Part shown: piece after piece, positions 25,969-36,036 of the stretch
How positions within the stretch are numbered: position 1 is the stretch's first letter
Layout: each line of letters begins with the position of its first letter
Assembly (NCBI RefSeq): GCF_024138395.1
Contig: NZ_JAMYDU010000026.1
Coordinates: 1-64,000 of the forward strand
Source: Pseudomonas mandelii
GTDB lineage: Bacteria; Pseudomonadota; Gammaproteobacteria; Pseudomonadales; Pseudomonadaceae
Direction: 5' to 3'
DNA: 64,000 bases
Made by a program: the position numbers and the translations under genes
The notes under the pieces: model-generated
Seen by the model: the letters and a program-made list of their open reading frames with translations, nothing else
The model's database searches: none
What the model was told of the DNA's origin: nothing

Positions 25969-27705
25969 ATGTCCGATAAGAAACCCACCCTGCGCTCCGC
26001 CCAATGGTTTGGCACCGCCGACAAGAACGGCTTCATGTACCGCAGCTGGATGAAGAATCAGGGCATCGCCGACCATCAGTTCCACGGCAAGCCGATCATC
26101 GGCATCTGCAATACCTGGTCGGAACTGACCCCGTGCAACGCGCATTTCCGGCAGATCGCCGAGCACGTCAAACGCGGAGTGATCGAAGCCGGCGGTTTTC
26201 CAGTGGAATTCCCGGTGTTCTCCAACGGCGAATCGAACCTGCGCCCCACCGCGATGCTCACCCGAAACCTGGCGAGCATGGACGTCGAAGAAGCGATTCG
26301 CGGCAACCCGATCGATGGCGTGGTGCTGCTCACCGGCTGCGACAAAACCACCCCGGCGCTGCTGATGGGCGCGGCCAGTTGCGACGTGCCGGCGATTGTC
26401 GTCACCGGCGGGCCGATGCTCAACGGTAAGCACAAGGGCCAGGACATCGGCTCGGGCACGGTGGTCTGGCAGCTCAGCGAACAGGTCAAGGCGGGCACCA
26501 TCACCCTCGACGATTTCCTCGCGGCCGAGGGCGGCATGTCACGCTCGGCCGGCACCTGCAACACCATGGGCACGGCCTCGACCATGGCCTGCATGGCCGA
26601 AGCACTCGGCACTTCCCTGCCCCATAACGCGGCGATTCCGGCGGTCGATGCGCGCCGTTATGTGTTGGCGCACATGTCTGGCATGCGCGCGGTGGAGATG
26701 GTGCGTGAAGATTTGAAACTGTCGAAGATCCTGACCAAGGAAGCCTTCGAAAACGCCATCCGGGTGAACGCTGCCATCGGCGGTTCGACCAATGCGGTGA
26801 TCCACTTGAAAGCCATCGCCGGGCGCGTCGGTGTCGAGCTGGACCTGGATGACTGGACCCGCATCGGTCGCGGCATGCCGACCATCGTCGATCTGCAACC
26901 CTCCGGGCGCTTCCTGATGGAAGAGTTCTATTACGCCGGCGGCTTGCCCGCGGTGCTGCGTCGCCTGGGCGAAGCCAACCTGATTCCGAACCCGAATGCC
27001 CTCACCGTCAACGGTAAAACCATCGGCGAAAACACCAAGGACGCGCCGATTTACGGCCAGGACGAAGTGATCCGCACCCTCGACAACCCGATCCGCGCCG
27101 ACGGCGGTATCTGTGTGTTGCGCGGCAATCTGGCGCCACTCGGTGCGGTGCTCAAGCCCTCCGCCGCGAGTGCCGAATTGATGCAACATCGCGGGCGCGC
27201 AGTGGTGTTCGAGAACTTCGACATGTACAAGGCAAGGATCAACGATCCGGAACTGGACGTGGATGCCCATTCGATTCTGGTGATGAAAAACTGCGGGCCG
27301 AAGGGTTATCCGGGCATGGCCGAAGTCGGCAACATGGGATTACCGGCCAAGCTGCTGGCCCAGGGCGTGACCGACATGGTGCGGATTTCCGACGCCCGCA
27401 TGAGCGGCACGGCGTATGGCACTGTTGTTCTGCATGTTGCGCCGGAAGCTGCGGCCGGCGGACCTTTGGCGACGGTTAAGGAAGGCGACTGGATCGAACT
27501 CGACTGCGCCAACGGGCGTTTGCATCTGGACATTCCGGATGCGGAGCTGGCGGCGCGCATGGCGGATCTGCAGCCGCCACAGCAATTGATCGTGGGCGGT
27601 TATCGTCAGCTGTACATCGATCATGTGCTGCAAGCGGATCAGGGTTGCGACTTCGACTTCCTCGTCGGATGCCGAGGATCCGAGGTGCCGCGCCACTCCC
27701 ACTAA
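25969..27705 (+). CDS. IlvD/Edd-family aldonate dehydratase, L-arabonate type
   Basis: 578 aa. Fe-S dehydratase that removes water from an aldonate to give a 2-keto-3-deoxy acid. Cluster-ligand cysteines are in CNTWSELTPCN (about 46-56), LTGCDKTTP (about 123-131) and SAGTCNTMGTAST (about 195-207). The early QWFGTADKNGFMYRSWMKNQG block is characteristic of the arabonate/pentonate branch rather than of IlvD itself. The ribosome-binding site AAGAGAA precedes the ATG at 25969. It is divergent from the MFS importer and followed by the regulator. Substrate specificity among pentonates (L-arabinonate, D-xylonate, D-fuconate) cannot be fixed from sequence alone. Confidence 0.92.
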   Translation: MSDKKPTLRSAQWFGTADKNGFMYRSWMKNQGIADHQFHGKPIIGICNTWSELTPCNAHFRQIAEHVKRGVIEAGGFPVEFPVFSNGESNLRPTAMLTRNLASMDVEEAIRGNPIDGVVLLTGCDKTTPALLMGAASCDVPAIVVTGGPMLNGKHKGQDIGSGTVVWQLSEQVKAGTITLDDFLAAEGGMSRSAGTCNTMGTASTMACMAEALGTSLPHNAAIPAVDARRYVLAHMSGMRAVEMVREDLKLSKILTKEAFENAIRVNAAIGGSTNAVIHLKAIAGRVGVELDLDDWTRIGRGMPTIVDLQPSGRFLMEEFYYAGGLPAVLRRLGEANLIPNPNALTVNGKTIGENTKDAPIYGQDEVIRTLDNPIRADGGICVLRGNLAPLGAVLKPSAASAELMQHRGRAVVFENFDMYKARINDPELDVDAHSILVMKNCGPKGYPGMAEVGNMGLPAKLLAQGVTDMVRISDARMSGTAYGTVVLHVAPEAAAGGPLATVKEGDWIELDCANGRLHLDIPDAELAARMADLQPPQQLIVGGYRQLYIDHVLQADQGCDFDFLVGCRGSEVPRHSH

Positions 27706-27717
27706 TCACACTGTTTC

Positions 27718-27808
27718 CTGTGGGAGCGAGCTTGCTCGCGATAGCGGTTCAGCATTCAACATCTATGTTGACTGACACTCCGTCATCGCGAGCAAGCTCG
27801 CTCCCACA
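27718..27808. repeat. REP doublet (GTGGGAGCGAGCTTGCTCGCG variant)
   Basis: Inverted arms CTGTGGGAGCGAGCTTGCTC and its complement between the dehydratase and regulator genes. The centre resembles that of the copy at 24344 (CATTCAACAT, TGACTGACACTCCG), so the two doublets moved or diverged as whole units. Confidence 0.92.
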
Positions 27809-27889
27809 TTTGATTTGCACGTGCCTCAAGATCGCGCCGCGCCTGCTATCATGCGCGGCACCCCATCGCACAGGATCGCGCCGTTCCCC

Positions 27890-28609
27890 ATGGATTACCG
27901 CAAACCCTCCGACCGCAAAAGCATGCACTCGCGCATCGTCCAGGAACTGGGCATGCAGATCGTTTCGGGACGGTTCAAACCGGACGACAAACTGCCCGCC
28001 GAAGCCCTGTTGTGCGAGGAATACGCGGTCAGCCGGCCGGTGCTGCGCGAAGCCACTCGCGTGTTGGTCGCCAAGGGCCTGGTGTATTCCCGTCCGCGGG
28101 TGGGCACGGTGGTCAAGCAGCGCAAGGAATGGCACATGCTCGACCCGGACGTGCTGCACTGGCTGATGCAAAGCAGCCCGCAAAATCAATTCTTTGATCT
28201 GCTGACCAGCGTGCGCAGCATCATCGAACCCGCCGCCGCCGCGTTGGCCGCACAGTTCGCCACGGATGAAGACATCGCCTCCATCGGTGAAGCCTACCAA
28301 CGCATGGAAGCGGCGCCGACGCCTGAAGCTTTGTTGCAACCGGACCTGGATTTCCACAGCCGCATCGCCGACGCGACGCATAACGACTTGCTGGCGAACC
28401 TGTGCAACATGCTGTCGGTGGCAATTGCCGAAGCCTTGAAGCACTCCAACCAACGACCGAATCTGCATGAATTGGCGCTGCCACGGCACAAGGCGATCCT
28501 CACGGCTATCGAGAATCGTGATGCGCTGGGCGCGCGGCATGCGACGCTGGTGCAGCTGGATGATGCGCGTAGCGCGCTGAATGTGGTGTTGGGTACTGAT
28601 CCCTCATAA
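27890..28609 (+). CDS. GntR/FadR-family regulator of the aldonate cluster
   Basis: 239 aa. An N-terminal winged helix-turn-helix (SRIVQELGMQIVSGRFKPDD, LPAEALLCEEYAVSRPVLREA about 10-60) is followed by an FCD helical sensor domain (about 85-225) with the ligand/metal pattern D...H near DLDFHSRI and LPRHKAI. Family members bind sugar acids and release operators. I chose the ATG at 27890 (MDYRKPSDRKS); the frame extends 25 codons but with weaker support. The two ATAGTNATAC-like palindromes upstream of the dehydratase are its likely targets. Confidence 0.9.
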   Translation: MDYRKPSDRKSMHSRIVQELGMQIVSGRFKPDDKLPAEALLCEEYAVSRPVLREATRVLVAKGLVYSRPRVGTVVKQRKEWHMLDPDVLHWLMQSSPQNQFFDLLTSVRSIIEPAAAALAAQFATDEDIASIGEAYQRMEAAPTPEALLQPDLDFHSRIADATHNDLLANLCNMLSVAIAEALKHSNQRPNLHELALPRHKAILTAIENRDALGARHATLVQLDDARSALNVVLGTDPS

Positions 28610-28620
28610 TCACCACTGAA

Positions 28621-28716
28621 CCCTGTGGGAGCGGGCTTGCCCGCGATGGCGGCGGATCAGTCGATACAAATGTTGAATGTTAAGCCGTCATCGCGGGCAA
28701 GCCCGCTCCCACAGGG
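28621..28716. repeat. REP doublet (GTGGGAGCGGGCTTGCCCGCG variant)
   Basis: Inverted arms CCCTGTGGGAGCGGGCTTGC and its complement between the convergent regulator and RND genes, next to the shared terminator. Confidence 0.92.
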
Positions 28717-28740
28717 GCTGGTGTGAATTTGAGGTATAAA

Positions 28741-28766
28741 AAAGCCGCAACCTTGGTTGCGGCTTT
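28741..28766. terminator. Bidirectional terminator
   Basis: AAAGCCGCAACC (28741-28752) pairs with GGTTGCGGCTTT (28755-28766). An A-run precedes it and T-rich sequence follows, so it can serve the regulator on the plus strand and the RND gene, which stops 18 nt away, on the minus strand. Confidence 0.85.
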
Positions 28767-28783
28767 GTTGTTTCAGCGACCGG

Positions 28784-31168
28784 TCAGTGAGCAAACAGCG
28801 AGTTGCCCTTCTGCCCTGCCAGTTTTTCCGGCTTGATCAGGAATCGTGCCAGCGCTGGCAGCAGCCACAACGCGCCGAACATGTTCCAGAGCAGCATGAA
28901 GGTCAGCATCAGGCCCATGTCGGCCTGGAACTTGATGGCCGAGAAGATCCAGGTGCACACGCCGATCGCCAGGCACAGACCGGTGAACAGCACGGCTTTA
29001 CCCGTGGACTTCAGCGTCTGGTAGTACGCCTCTTGCAGCGGCAAGCCGGCACGCAGGAAGCTTTCCAGACGGCTGTAGATGTAGATCCCGTAGTCCACGC
29101 CAATCCCCACCCCGAGCGCCACCACCGGCAAAGTCGCCACTTTCACGCCGATGCCCATGAACGCCATCAATGCGTTGCCGAGGACCGAGGTCAGTACCAG
29201 CGGCAGCACGATGCACAAGGTCGCCGCCCAGGAGCGGAAGGTGATCATGCACATGGTTGCGACGCAGATGTACACCAGAATCAGAATGGTCAGTTCGGAG
29301 CGTTTGATCACCTCGTTGGTGGCCGCCTCGATCCCGGCGTTACCGGCGGCGAGGATGAATTCCAGGCCTTCCTTGTTGTTCTCCTTGGCGAAGTCCTGCA
29401 CCGCATGCACCGCGCGGTCCAGGGTTTCGGCCTTGTGGTCGTTGAGGAACACCAGCACCGGTGCCAGGGAGCAATTGTTGTTGTACAGGCCATCGGCACG
29501 GGCGATGGAGTTGTTCAGTACGTCCGGGTTGCGCGACAGGGTTTCCCATTTCAGGTTGCCCTCGTTCATGCCCTTGATCATCTGCTTGGACACAGTCACC
29601 AGCGAGATCGCCGACTGCACGCCCTCGGTGTTCTGCATTTTCCACATCAGCTCGTCGATCGGCGCCATGGCCTCATAACGCGAGCAGCCTTCGGACTTGG
29701 TCTTGACCATCACCACCAATACGTCGGAACTAGTGGAGTAGTTATTGATGATGAAGCTGTTGTCCTTGTTGTAACGCGAGTCCGGACGCAGTTCCGGCGC
29801 GCCCTGGTCGAGGTCACCGATTTTCAGGTTCTGGCTGTACCAGAGGCCACCACCGAAAGCGATCAGCGCCAGGGCAATCGAAATCGGGGCGACTTTGGGG
29901 CTGGCAAAGTTCGACAACAGGCGCCAGAAAGGATGCTCGCGGTGCGCGTCTTTCTTGCTGCGTTCGACCGCGCGTTTGCTGATACCGACGTAGGAAATCG
30001 CCACCGGTAGCAGGATCAGGTTGGTGAACACGATCACCGCCACGCCGATGGACGCGCCGATGGCCAGCTCACGAATCACGCCAATGTCGATGATCAACAG
30101 CGTGATGAAGCCCACCGCATCCGCAAGGATCGCGATCATCCCCGGCAGAAACAGCTGACGGAATGTGCGGCGTGCCGCGGTCAGCGCGTTCTCCGCCTCG
30201 CTGGACTGCAAGGCGATACCGTTGATTTTCTGCACGCCGTGGGAAATCCCGATGGCGAAGATCAGAAACGGCACCAGCATCGAATACGGATCAAGCCCGA
30301 AGCCGAAGAAGTGCATCAAACCCAGCTGCCAGACCACCGCCACCAGCGTCGTGCTCAATACCGCCACGGTGCTGCGCATGCAGTGAGTGAACCAGTACAG
30401 CAGGATCAGGGTAATGACGAAGGCGACGCCGAAGAACATCACCACCATGACCAGCCCATCGATCAGGTCGCCGACTTTCTTGGCGAACCCGACAATGTGG
30501 ATCTTCACGTTGGGGTTTTGGGCTTCGAACTTGTTGCGGATCTTGTCTTCGAGTTCGTGAGAGAACTTGCGGTAGTCCAACGCCAGCAACTTGCCCTGGT
30601 CCTGCGGGTCCGGGTAGGACTCCAGCAGCGGGATGTCGATGATGCTCGACCTGAAGTCGTTGGCCACCAGCCGCCCGACTTGCCCGGACTTGAGCACGTT
30701 GTTGCGCAGCAGATCGAGGCTTTGCTGGGAGCCGTTATAGCTCTGGGGAATCACTTCACCGCCGGCGAAGCCCTCCTCCGTCACCTCGGTCCAGCGCACG
30801 CTCGGGCTCCACAACGACTTGAGGCCGGAACGGTCGACGCCGGAAATGTAGAACACCTCGTCGTTGATCTGACGCAGGGTCTCCATGTATTCCTTGGAGA
30901 AGATGTCGCCATCGGTGGCTTCCACGGAAATCCGCACCGTGTTGCCCAGGTTCGCCAGATCGTTGCGGTGCTCCATCATTTTTTCAATGAACGGATGCTC
31001 GAGCGGGATCATTTTTTCGAAACTGGTGGACGGCCGGATCAGCGTCGCCTGCCAGAACAGGAAAATACTGACCAGCAGGCAGATGACGATGACTGCCGGG
31101 CGGTTGTTGAAAATCAGGCGCTCAAGAAACGTCGCCTTATCCTGATGAGGAGTGCTTAAGGATGTCAT
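28784..31168 (-). CDS. RND-superfamily exporter (MMPL/SSD type)
   Basis: 794 aa. A first membrane span (about 24-42) leads into a large periplasmic loop with NLGNTVRISVEATDGDIF and others, then five spans (about 235-385). A second span-loop-five-span half follows, with ending KVATLPVVALGVGIGVDYGIYIYSRL (about 675-700). This two-fold 12-span layout at under 900 aa is that of MMPL-type RND exporters, which act without a MexB-style partner set. In pseudomonads this protein pairs with a YCF48 beta-propeller, as here 28 nt upstream. The substrate is unknown; lipids or hydrophobic compounds are typical for the superfamily. Confidence 0.92.
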   Translation of the reverse strand: MTSLSTPHQDKATFLERLIFNNRPAVIVICLLVSIFLFWQATLIRPSTSFEKMIPLEHPFIEKMMEHRNDLANLGNTVRISVEATDGDIFSKEYMETLRQINDEVFYISGVDRSGLKSLWSPSVRWTEVTEEGFAGGEVIPQSYNGSQQSLDLLRNNVLKSGQVGRLVANDFRSSIIDIPLLESYPDPQDQGKLLALDYRKFSHELEDKIRNKFEAQNPNVKIHIVGFAKKVGDLIDGLVMVVMFFGVAFVITLILLYWFTHCMRSTVAVLSTTLVAVVWQLGLMHFFGFGLDPYSMLVPFLIFAIGISHGVQKINGIALQSSEAENALTAARRTFRQLFLPGMIAILADAVGFITLLIIDIGVIRELAIGASIGVAVIVFTNLILLPVAISYVGISKRAVERSKKDAHREHPFWRLLSNFASPKVAPISIALALIAFGGGLWYSQNLKIGDLDQGAPELRPDSRYNKDNSFIINNYSTSSDVLVVMVKTKSEGCSRYEAMAPIDELMWKMQNTEGVQSAISLVTVSKQMIKGMNEGNLKWETLSRNPDVLNNSIARADGLYNNNCSLAPVLVFLNDHKAETLDRAVHAVQDFAKENNKEGLEFILAAGNAGIEAATNEVIKRSELTILILVYICVATMCMITFRSWAATLCIVLPLVLTSVLGNALMAFMGIGVKVATLPVVALGVGIGVDYGIYIYSRLESFLRAGLPLQEAYYQTLKSTGKAVLFTGLCLAIGVCTWIFSAIKFQADMGLMLTFMLLWNMFGALWLLPALARFLIKPEKLAGQKGNSLFAH

Positions 31169-31196
31169 AGACCCGCCTTCTTATTATTTGCCCGGC

Positions 31197-32264
31197 TCAT
31201 TTGGACGACCCGTTTTTACCATTCTCTGCGCCGGTGGGCGAAGTGACGCGAACGCCACCCTGTCCAGCCAGAACCAGATTACCGTTGCCTGCCGCAGTCA
31301 CCGCCGAGACGGAAATGCGATCCGGACGGTTGAACACGCTAAAGGTTTCGCCGTCGTCGGTGCTGCGAATCACGCTGCCGCCATTGCCGACGATCACGAT
31401 GGAACCGTCATCGAGCAGCGTGGCGCCAGACAGGCCGAATTCCAGTGTGCCACGTGTAGCCTTGAGCTCGACCTGCTCCCAGGTGCTGCCGAAATCGGTG
31501 GAACGGTAAAGATTGCCGCGCAAGCCGTAGGCCAGCAGCGTCGCCGGTTGCGCAGTGCCGATCACACCGAACAGCGAGCCTTCATAGGGGCCTTCCAGCC
31601 TTTCCCAGGTCTGCCCTTCATCGGCGGAGCGGAACATGCTGCCCTGTTCGCCGACAATGAAAATGCCGGAATCCTTGACCGCGGCAATGGCGTTGAGGTG
31701 GTACTGGTCTTCGTTGTCGAGGCGATCGCTGACGTTTTCCCAGTTTTTACCGCCATCGGTGGTTTCCAGCAAGGCACCGTAAGCGCCCACGGCAAAGCCG
31801 CTGTTAACGTCCTTGAACCAGACGTCGAGCAGCGGCGATTCGCGTGTCAGGTCTTCGAATTGTTTGGTCCAGGTGATGCCGCCGTCTTCGCTGGCGAGGA
31901 TCTGCGCGTCATGGCCAACGGCCCAGCCGTGTTTGTCATCGACAAAAAACACCGCCGTCAACAGTTGACGGGTCGGCACTTTGGCCTGGGTCCAGGTCGC
32001 GCCCTGGTCATCGGAATACAGAATGTGCCCGCGATCGCCGACCGCCACCAGGCGTTTGCCCGCGTGTACGACATCGAGCATCAGGCCTTTGCTGGCCTTG
32101 GCGGATTCAACGGAATAAACCACATCGGTGGCCGACGCGGCAGCGGCCAGCGCAGGCGCCGACAGCACGGTACAGCCCAACAGCGAGAGCGCTGTAGCCA
32201 GCAACGCGAACCTGCGTAACGCCGGCGGGCGGCCAATACTCACACCCATGACAGGCTCACTCAT
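31197..32264 (-). CDS. YCF48/HCF136-like beta-propeller exported protein
   Basis: 355 aa. An N-terminal signal peptide (hydrophobic core about 18-35, LGC then ALAAAAS) is followed by BNR/Asp-box-like repeats: YSDDQGATWTQ, ASEDGGITWTK, ETTDGGKNWEN, RSADEGQTWER, RSTDFGSTWEQ and RSTDDGETFSV. These define the photosystem-stability (YCF48) family. It probably assembles with or guides the RND exporter encoded next. ATG 32264 has GGAAGG close upstream; an ATG five codons later is possible. The usual upstream DUF1302/DUF1329 pair of this locus type is absent from the window. Confidence 0.9.
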   Translation of the reverse strand: MSEPVMGVSIGRPPALRRFALLATALSLLGCTVLSAPALAAAASATDVVYSVESAKASKGLMLDVVHAGKRLVAVGDRGHILYSDDQGATWTQAKVPTRQLLTAVFFVDDKHGWAVGHDAQILASEDGGITWTKQFEDLTRESPLLDVWFKDVNSGFAVGAYGALLETTDGGKNWENVSDRLDNEDQYHLNAIAAVKDSGIFIVGEQGSMFRSADEGQTWERLEGPYEGSLFGVIGTAQPATLLAYGLRGNLYRSTDFGSTWEQVELKATRGTLEFGLSGATLLDDGSIVIVGNGGSVIRSTDDGETFSVFNRPDRISVSAVTAAGNGNLVLAGQGGVRVTSPTGAENGKNGSSK

Positions 32265-32521
32265 AGACCTTCCCTCACATTATTATTGTTAGGTCGTTCA
32301 ACCCTTCAGGGCGCCGTAAGGGATGCTCATCGGGATTGACCTATTCAGGAAGCATAGTCCTGAAACCCGCAATCCAGAGCCCCTTCGGAAGCTGGCTTAT
32401 CCTATCGGGGTTTGGAAAGGTCTGACAATCGACGCCACGTTATGTTTTGTTAACCTGAGGCGTATGGGGTGGGGGTGAATGATTGGGTATCAGATGGGGT
32501 GATTGGGGGATTGTTTGTTTA
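32265..32521. other. Intergenic region upstream of the YCF48 gene
   Basis: About 257 nt with lower GC than the neighbours, presumably holding the promoter of the YCF48-RND unit. A T-rich tract (GTTATGTTTTGTTAACC region, 32440-32455) is visible. No gene or clear palindrome. Confidence 0.4.
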
Positions 32522-33203
<682 letters not shown>

Positions 33204-33237
33204 CATCAAAAATCCCGGTCGGCTATCAGGCCGCCAT

Positions 33238-33332
33238 CGCAGGCAAGCCAGCTCCCACAATTTGATCGGTGTACATCTGCAAGAAACAGGTCGGTCATCA
33301 GGACGCCTTCGCGGGCAAGCCTCGCTCCTACG
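33238..33332. repeat. Degraded REP units
   Basis: Two imperfect REP halves in the same orientation, TCGCAGGCAAGCCAGCTCCC and CGCCTTCGCGGGCAAGCCTC, not forming a clean inverted pair. They fill the gap between the large inverted repeat and the pepN stop. Confidence 0.6.
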
Positions 33333-33368
33333 GGGGGCTGAGTGAACCCTGCAGGAGCAAGGCCAAAC

Positions 33369-36026
33369 TCAGGCCAGGCTTTTGCTGACCACCTCAAACA
33401 CATCACTGGACAGCTGCCCCGAAGCGCGAATCCGCTCCAGCTCGCCTTTCATCAATGCCTGACGAGCATCGTCGTATTTGCGCCAGCGAGTCAGCGGCGC
33501 CAGTTGGCGAGAGGCGATCTGCGGGTTAAACCCGTTCAGCTCGATCACCAGATCCGCCAGGAAACGATACCCGGAACCGTCGGCCGCGTGGAAGTTGATC
33601 AGGTTCTGCCCGGCAAACGCGCCGACCAGCGCCCGCACCTTGTTCGGGTTCTTGATGGTGAACGCCGGATGCTGCATCAAGGCTTTGACCCGCTCCAGAC
33701 CGCCCGGCAATGGGCTGCCGGCCTGAACGCTGAACCACTGATCCATGACCAGCGGATTGTCCTTGAAGTGTTCGGCGAAGGTCGCCAACGCCGTGGCTTT
33801 CTGTTCTTCGAACGGCGAATTGACCAACACCGCCAACGCCGTCAGACGCTCGGTCATGTTGTCGCTGGTGTCGAATTGTTCAAGGCTTGCCGCCAACACT
33901 TCCGGCTTGCCGCAGAGCATCAGGTATGACAGCGCAATGTTTTGCAGGGCGCGGCGGGCGAAATGCTCGGCTTCGGCCACATACGGCGTTTTCTTCGAGA
34001 GATCGCGATTGGCCTGATAACGCAACCACAATGCCTCGAACAAGCCTTCAGCCAATTGCTTACGGGCAAACTCGCGGGCCGTGTGAATGGCGTCTACGTC
34101 AGCCACTTCACTGATCTCGGTCAGGTACGCCTCACCCGGCAGCGAGAGCATTTCGGCGACCATCGCCTGATCCAGCGTATCGTCGGACAGCACGGTACGC
34201 AGCGCTGAAACCAAACGCTGATCCAGCACCAGCGCTTCGCCCTTCTGTTGCTGTTCGATCAACTCTTGCAGCACCTGCACCGACAATTGCTGACCGGCAT
34301 CCCAGCGGTTGAAACCATCACTGTCGTGCTGCATCAGGAACATCAACTGATCGCGGTTGTACGGGAAGCTCAGTTTCACTGGCGCCGAGAAGCCGCGCAG
34401 CAATGAAGGCAGCGGCTTTTCAGCGATGTCGATGAAGGTGAAGGTCTGCTCGGCTTCAGTCACCGAAATAACCCGCGATGTGCCTTGAGCATTGGCCTCA
34501 CCGGCAAGACGCAGGGCAATTTCGCCGCCCTTGCTGTCCAGCAGGCCCAGTTCCACTGGAATCACGAACGGCAGTTTTTCCACCTTGTCCGGGGTTTCCG
34601 GGCAGCTCTGGCGGAAGGTCAGGCTGTAGGTTTTCGCCGCGGCGTCGTAGGACTCGCTCACCACCAAACGTGGGGTGCCGGCCTGGCTGTACCAGCGTTT
34701 GAATTGAGTCAGGTCAACGCCGTTGGCGTCTTCCATGGCCTTGATGAAGTCGTCGCAGGTCACGGCTTGGCCGTCATGGCGCTCGAAGTACAGGTCGCTG
34801 CCTTTGCGGAAGCCTTCAGCGCCAAGCAAGGTGTGGATCATGCCGACCACTTCCGAACCCTTTTCGTACACGGTCAAGGTATAGAAGTTGGAAATCTCGA
34901 TGAAGCTGTCCGGGCGCACGGCGTGTGCCATCGGGCCGGCGTCTTCGGCGAACTGGTGGGTGCGCAGGTACGCCACGTCCTGGATGCGCTTGACCGTGGC
35001 CGAATTCATGTCGGCGGAGAACTCCGAATCACGGAACACGGTGAAACCTTCCTTCAGCGACAGCTGGAACCAGTCGCGGCAGGTCACGCGGTTGCCGGAC
35101 CAGTTGTGGAAGTATTCGTGGGCAACGATCGCTTCCACACGCTGGTGCGCGGCGTCGGTAGCGGTTTCGGCGCGAGCCAGCACGGCGCTGGAGTTGAAGA
35201 TGTTGAGGCCCTTGTTCTCCATGGCGCCCATGTTGAAGTCGTTGACCGCGACGATCATAAAGATGTCCAGGTCGTACTCGCGACCGTAAACCTCTTCGTC
35301 CCAGCGCATGGACTTTTTCAGGCTGTTCATGGCGTGCTGGCACTTGTCGATGTTTTCCGGCTCGACGTAGATGCGCAGCGCCACGGAGCGCTCGGTCATG
35401 GTGGTGAAGGTGTCTTCGACGCACCACAGGTCACCGGCTACCAGCGCGAACAGGTAGGCCGGTTTCTTGAACGGGTCTTCCCAGGTCGCCCAGTGCCGGC
35501 CGTCTTCGCCCGGACCTGAGGCAATCGGATTGCCGTTGGACAGCAGCACCGGATAGCTGTGCTGCTCGGCGACCACCGTGGTGGTGAACGTGCTCATCAC
35601 GTCCGGGCGGTCGAGGTAATAGGTGATCTTGCGGAAACCTTCGGCTTCACACTGGGTGCAGAACATGGTGCCGGATTTGTACAGGCCTTCCAGGGCGGTG
35701 TTGGTTTCCGGGTGGATCTTGACGCTGGTGTCGACCGTGAAGCTAGTGTCGGTCGGTTGCAGGGTCAAATGGTTCTCGGTCAGTTGATAGTCGGCGGCGC
35801 TCAGCTCACGATCGGCCAATGTCACCGACAGCAGCTCGAGTTGCTGGCCGTCCAGCACCAGCGGCGGCAGGCCCGGGCCACGTTCAGGATTGCGGCGCAT
35901 CACCAGTTGCGCATGGACCAGGCTGTGGTCCTCGAACAACTCGAAGGTCAGGTGCGTCTCGTCGATCAGGTACTCAGGTGCCTGATAGTCCTTCAGGTAG
36001 ATCATCTTCGGTTGTTCGGTGCGCAT
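33369..36026 (-). CDS. pepN: Aminopeptidase N
   Basis: 885-aa M1-family zinc aminopeptidase, cytoplasmic, removing N-terminal residues from peptides. The substrate-binding GAMENKG and zinc site HEYFH (His303, Glu304, His307), with the third ligand Glu in LKEGFTVFRD downstream, are all present. Length and N-terminus (MRTEQPKMIYLKDYQAP) agree with the gamma-proteobacterial PepN, so the start at 36026 is kept. It is the last gene of a six-gene minus-strand unit starting at nadK, and begins 10 nt after the DUF2797 stop. Confidence 0.97.
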   Translation of the reverse strand: MRTEQPKMIYLKDYQAPEYLIDETHLTFELFEDHSLVHAQLVMRRNPERGPGLPPLVLDGQQLELLSVTLADRELSAADYQLTENHLTLQPTDTSFTVDTSVKIHPETNTALEGLYKSGTMFCTQCEAEGFRKITYYLDRPDVMSTFTTTVVAEQHSYPVLLSNGNPIASGPGEDGRHWATWEDPFKKPAYLFALVAGDLWCVEDTFTTMTERSVALRIYVEPENIDKCQHAMNSLKKSMRWDEEVYGREYDLDIFMIVAVNDFNMGAMENKGLNIFNSSAVLARAETATDAAHQRVEAIVAHEYFHNWSGNRVTCRDWFQLSLKEGFTVFRDSEFSADMNSATVKRIQDVAYLRTHQFAEDAGPMAHAVRPDSFIEISNFYTLTVYEKGSEVVGMIHTLLGAEGFRKGSDLYFERHDGQAVTCDDFIKAMEDANGVDLTQFKRWYSQAGTPRLVVSESYDAAAKTYSLTFRQSCPETPDKVEKLPFVIPVELGLLDSKGGEIALRLAGEANAQGTSRVISVTEAEQTFTFIDIAEKPLPSLLRGFSAPVKLSFPYNRDQLMFLMQHDSDGFNRWDAGQQLSVQVLQELIEQQQKGEALVLDQRLVSALRTVLSDDTLDQAMVAEMLSLPGEAYLTEISEVADVDAIHTAREFARKQLAEGLFEALWLRYQANRDLSKKTPYVAEAEHFARRALQNIALSYLMLCGKPEVLAASLEQFDTSDNMTERLTALAVLVNSPFEEQKATALATFAEHFKDNPLVMDQWFSVQAGSPLPGGLERVKALMQHPAFTIKNPNKVRALVGAFAGQNLINFHAADGSGYRFLADLVIELNGFNPQIASRQLAPLTRWRKYDDARQALMKGELERIRASGQLSSDVFEVVSKSLA

Positions 36027-36036
36027 ACTGGAATCC

